Source: Herminiimonas sp. (lineage in GTDB: Bacteria; Pseudomonadota; Gammaproteobacteria; Burkholderiales; Burkholderiaceae). From it: a stretch of 64,000 nt of DNA. A program made the position numbers and the translations under genes. This document shows positions 63,007 through 64,000 of the stretch, in pieces. Numbering within the stretch: position 1 is the first letter of the stretch; the number at the start of each line of letters is the position of its first letter. Where the stretch lies: the NCBI RefSeq assembly GCF_030655415.1, contig NZ_JAURVN010000019.1, positions 62,001 through 126,000 of the forward strand, in the 5' to 3' direction. Below the pieces are notes generated by a model that was not told where the DNA came from, made no database searches, and was given only the letters and a program-made list of their open reading frames with translations.

Positions 63007-64000
63007 ATACGACCAACACAGCAGTAACAGAAACACCTAAAGCCAACAACGGCAAACGCCGCCAGCGGATCATCGCTGTCTCCGTTTTGCTAGCGCTCTT
63101 GCTGATTGCATACGGCATCTGGTGGGCAATTTACGCACGTCATTTTGAAGATACCGATGATGCTTACGTCGCAGGTAATGTCGTGCAAGTCACACCACAA
63201 GTTAGTGGCACAGTCATCGCGATACACGCTGACGATACAGAACTTGTAGAAGCCGGCAAACCATTGATCGAACTCGATCATAGCGACGCCAAAGTAGCGC
63301 TTGATCAAGCAGAAGCACAACTCGCACAAACCGTACGCGAAGTACGTACCTTGTTTGTGAATAACCGTACCTTGAATGCGAACGTCACTGCACGTATTAG
63401 CGATGTTGCACGCGCCAAGTCTGATCTGGCACGCCGCGAACAATTGAGCGGAACCGGCGCTGTATCGAAGGAAGAGCTGGATCATGCGCGTACCGCATTG
63501 CAAGCAGCAGAATCCGCATTGCAAGCGACGCGTGAACAGCTCGCGTCGAATCAGGTGCTCACAGATCGCACCTCAGTCGCGAATCATCCAAATGTGCAAC
63601 GCGCAGCAGCACAAGTGCAATCAGCTTATTTGAATTTAGCGCGTAATACTTTGCCTGCGCCGATTACCGGTTACATCGCAAAACGTTCAGTGCAAGTCGG
63701 CCAGCGCGTTGCGCCAGGTACGCCATTGCTGGCAATCGTGCCACTGACGAGCCTGTGGGTCGATGCCAATTTCAAGGAAGTGCAAGTCGCCAAGATGCGT
63801 ATCGGTCAGCCGGTTACTTTGCATTCCGATTTGTATGGCAGCGGTGTTGAATATCACGGCAAGGTCGTCGGTCTGTCGGCCGGAACTGGCGCCGCATTTG
63901 CCCTGTTGCCAACGCAGAATGCCAGCGGTAACTGGATCAAGGTCGTGCAACGTATTCCAGTGCGTATCGAACTCGATGCCAAAGAATTGGCTGAACGTCC
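63003..64000 (+). CDS. emrA: EmrA-type membrane fusion adaptor, truncated by the window edge
   Basis: About 332 residues are visible from the ATG at 63003, and the frame stays open to the right edge. An N-terminal membrane helix (about 23-44) leads to DTDDAYVAGNVVQVTPQVSG, the lipoyl half diagnostic of EmrA/HlyD. A helical hairpin with LDQAEAQLAQTVREV and LQAAESALQATREQLA follows, then the barrel with GTPLLAIVPLTSLWVDANFKE. It should pair with an EmrB-type major facilitator exporter beyond the window. The overlap with the NodT gene (ATGA) supports one operon. Confidence 0.93.
   Translation, partial: MNTTNTAVTETPKANNGKRRQRIIAVSVLLALLLIAYGIWWAIYARHFEDTDDAYVAGNVVQVTPQVSGTVIAIHADDTELVEAGKPLIELDHSDAKVALDQAEAQLAQTVREVRTLFVNNRTLNANVTARISDVARAKSDLARREQLSGTGAVSKEELDHARTALQAAESALQATREQLASNQVLTDRTSVANHPNVQRAAAQVQSAYLNLARNTLPAPITGYIAKRSVQVGQRVAPGTPLLAIVPLTSLWVDANFKEVQVAKMRIGQPVTLHSDLYGSGVEYHGKVVGLSAGTGAAFALLPTQNASGNWIKVVQRIPVRIELDAKELAER

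Overview
The window looks like the chromosome of a betaproteobacterium, most likely Oxalobacteraceae (Herminiimonas/Janthinobacterium-like). This rests on gene style and gene sets seen by eye (DUF3460-scpA-panC, a glnA-DUF4124-ntrBC block, NodT-type efflux lipoproteins, DUF1289, DUF3309, SulP); no database was searched. Coding density is high. I see no insertion sequence, prophage or CRISPR array.

Layout. 0-5 kb: the 3' end of an alpha/beta hydrolase gene, converging on a large classical autotransporter; then a perfect Fur-type palindrome and ferredoxin-NADP reductase. 5-10.4 kb: a MacA-MacB-NodT efflux operon. 10.4-14.6 kb: a CytX-type thiamine-precursor transporter under a TPP riboswitch, an orphan SOS-box/hairpin element, two tandem PhnD-like binding proteins and a 52-residue DUF3309 gene. 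14.8-20 kb: LapA-like, FliL-like and DUF1289 proteins, prfC, a TAXI-type binding protein and a rhodanese. 20-26.8 kb: nhaA, then glnA with a sigma-54 promoter and NtrC site, a DUF4124 protein and ntrB-ntrC. 26.9-29.5 kb: a detached cheZ-cheA pair.

30-47.2 kb is the centre of the window: a cobalamin locus. It holds lower-ligand and nucleotide-loop assembly (cobT, cobS, cobC, cobU), late corrin tailoring (cobO/btuR, cobB/cbiA, cobQ, cbiB, cobD-type decarboxylase) and uptake (two BtuB-like receptors, BtuC, BtuD, BtuF). The two receptors lie in tandem, and each has its own promoter, cobalamin riboswitch and terminator. No corrin-ring synthesis gene is present here, so the window supports corrinoid uptake, salvage and remodelling.

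47.3-57.6 kb: a ParA-like ATPase coupled to a DinB protein, a degenerate PilZ protein, DUF3460-scpA-panC, a tandem BamE-like lipoprotein, a SulP transporter, a divergent SDR/TetR pair and metG. 57.8-59.8 kb: gltX, tRNA-Ala(GGC) and two tRNA-Glu(TTC) genes made by a local duplication. 59.8-64 kb: a DUF72 protein and a MarR-NodT-EmrA efflux operon running off the right edge.

No gene set here is a clearly new system. The best leads are the orphan SOS-box/hairpin at about 12.0 kb, the duplicated riboswitch-receptor modules, the three stacked inverted repeats after fpr, and the duplicated tRNA-Glu units whose terminators show compensatory change. Several start sites were moved from the longest reading frame on ribosome-binding-site and family-length grounds (CDS at 15857, 16295, 24086, 31979, 33338, 33850, 42297, 42861, 43798, 47970, 54588, 54751).
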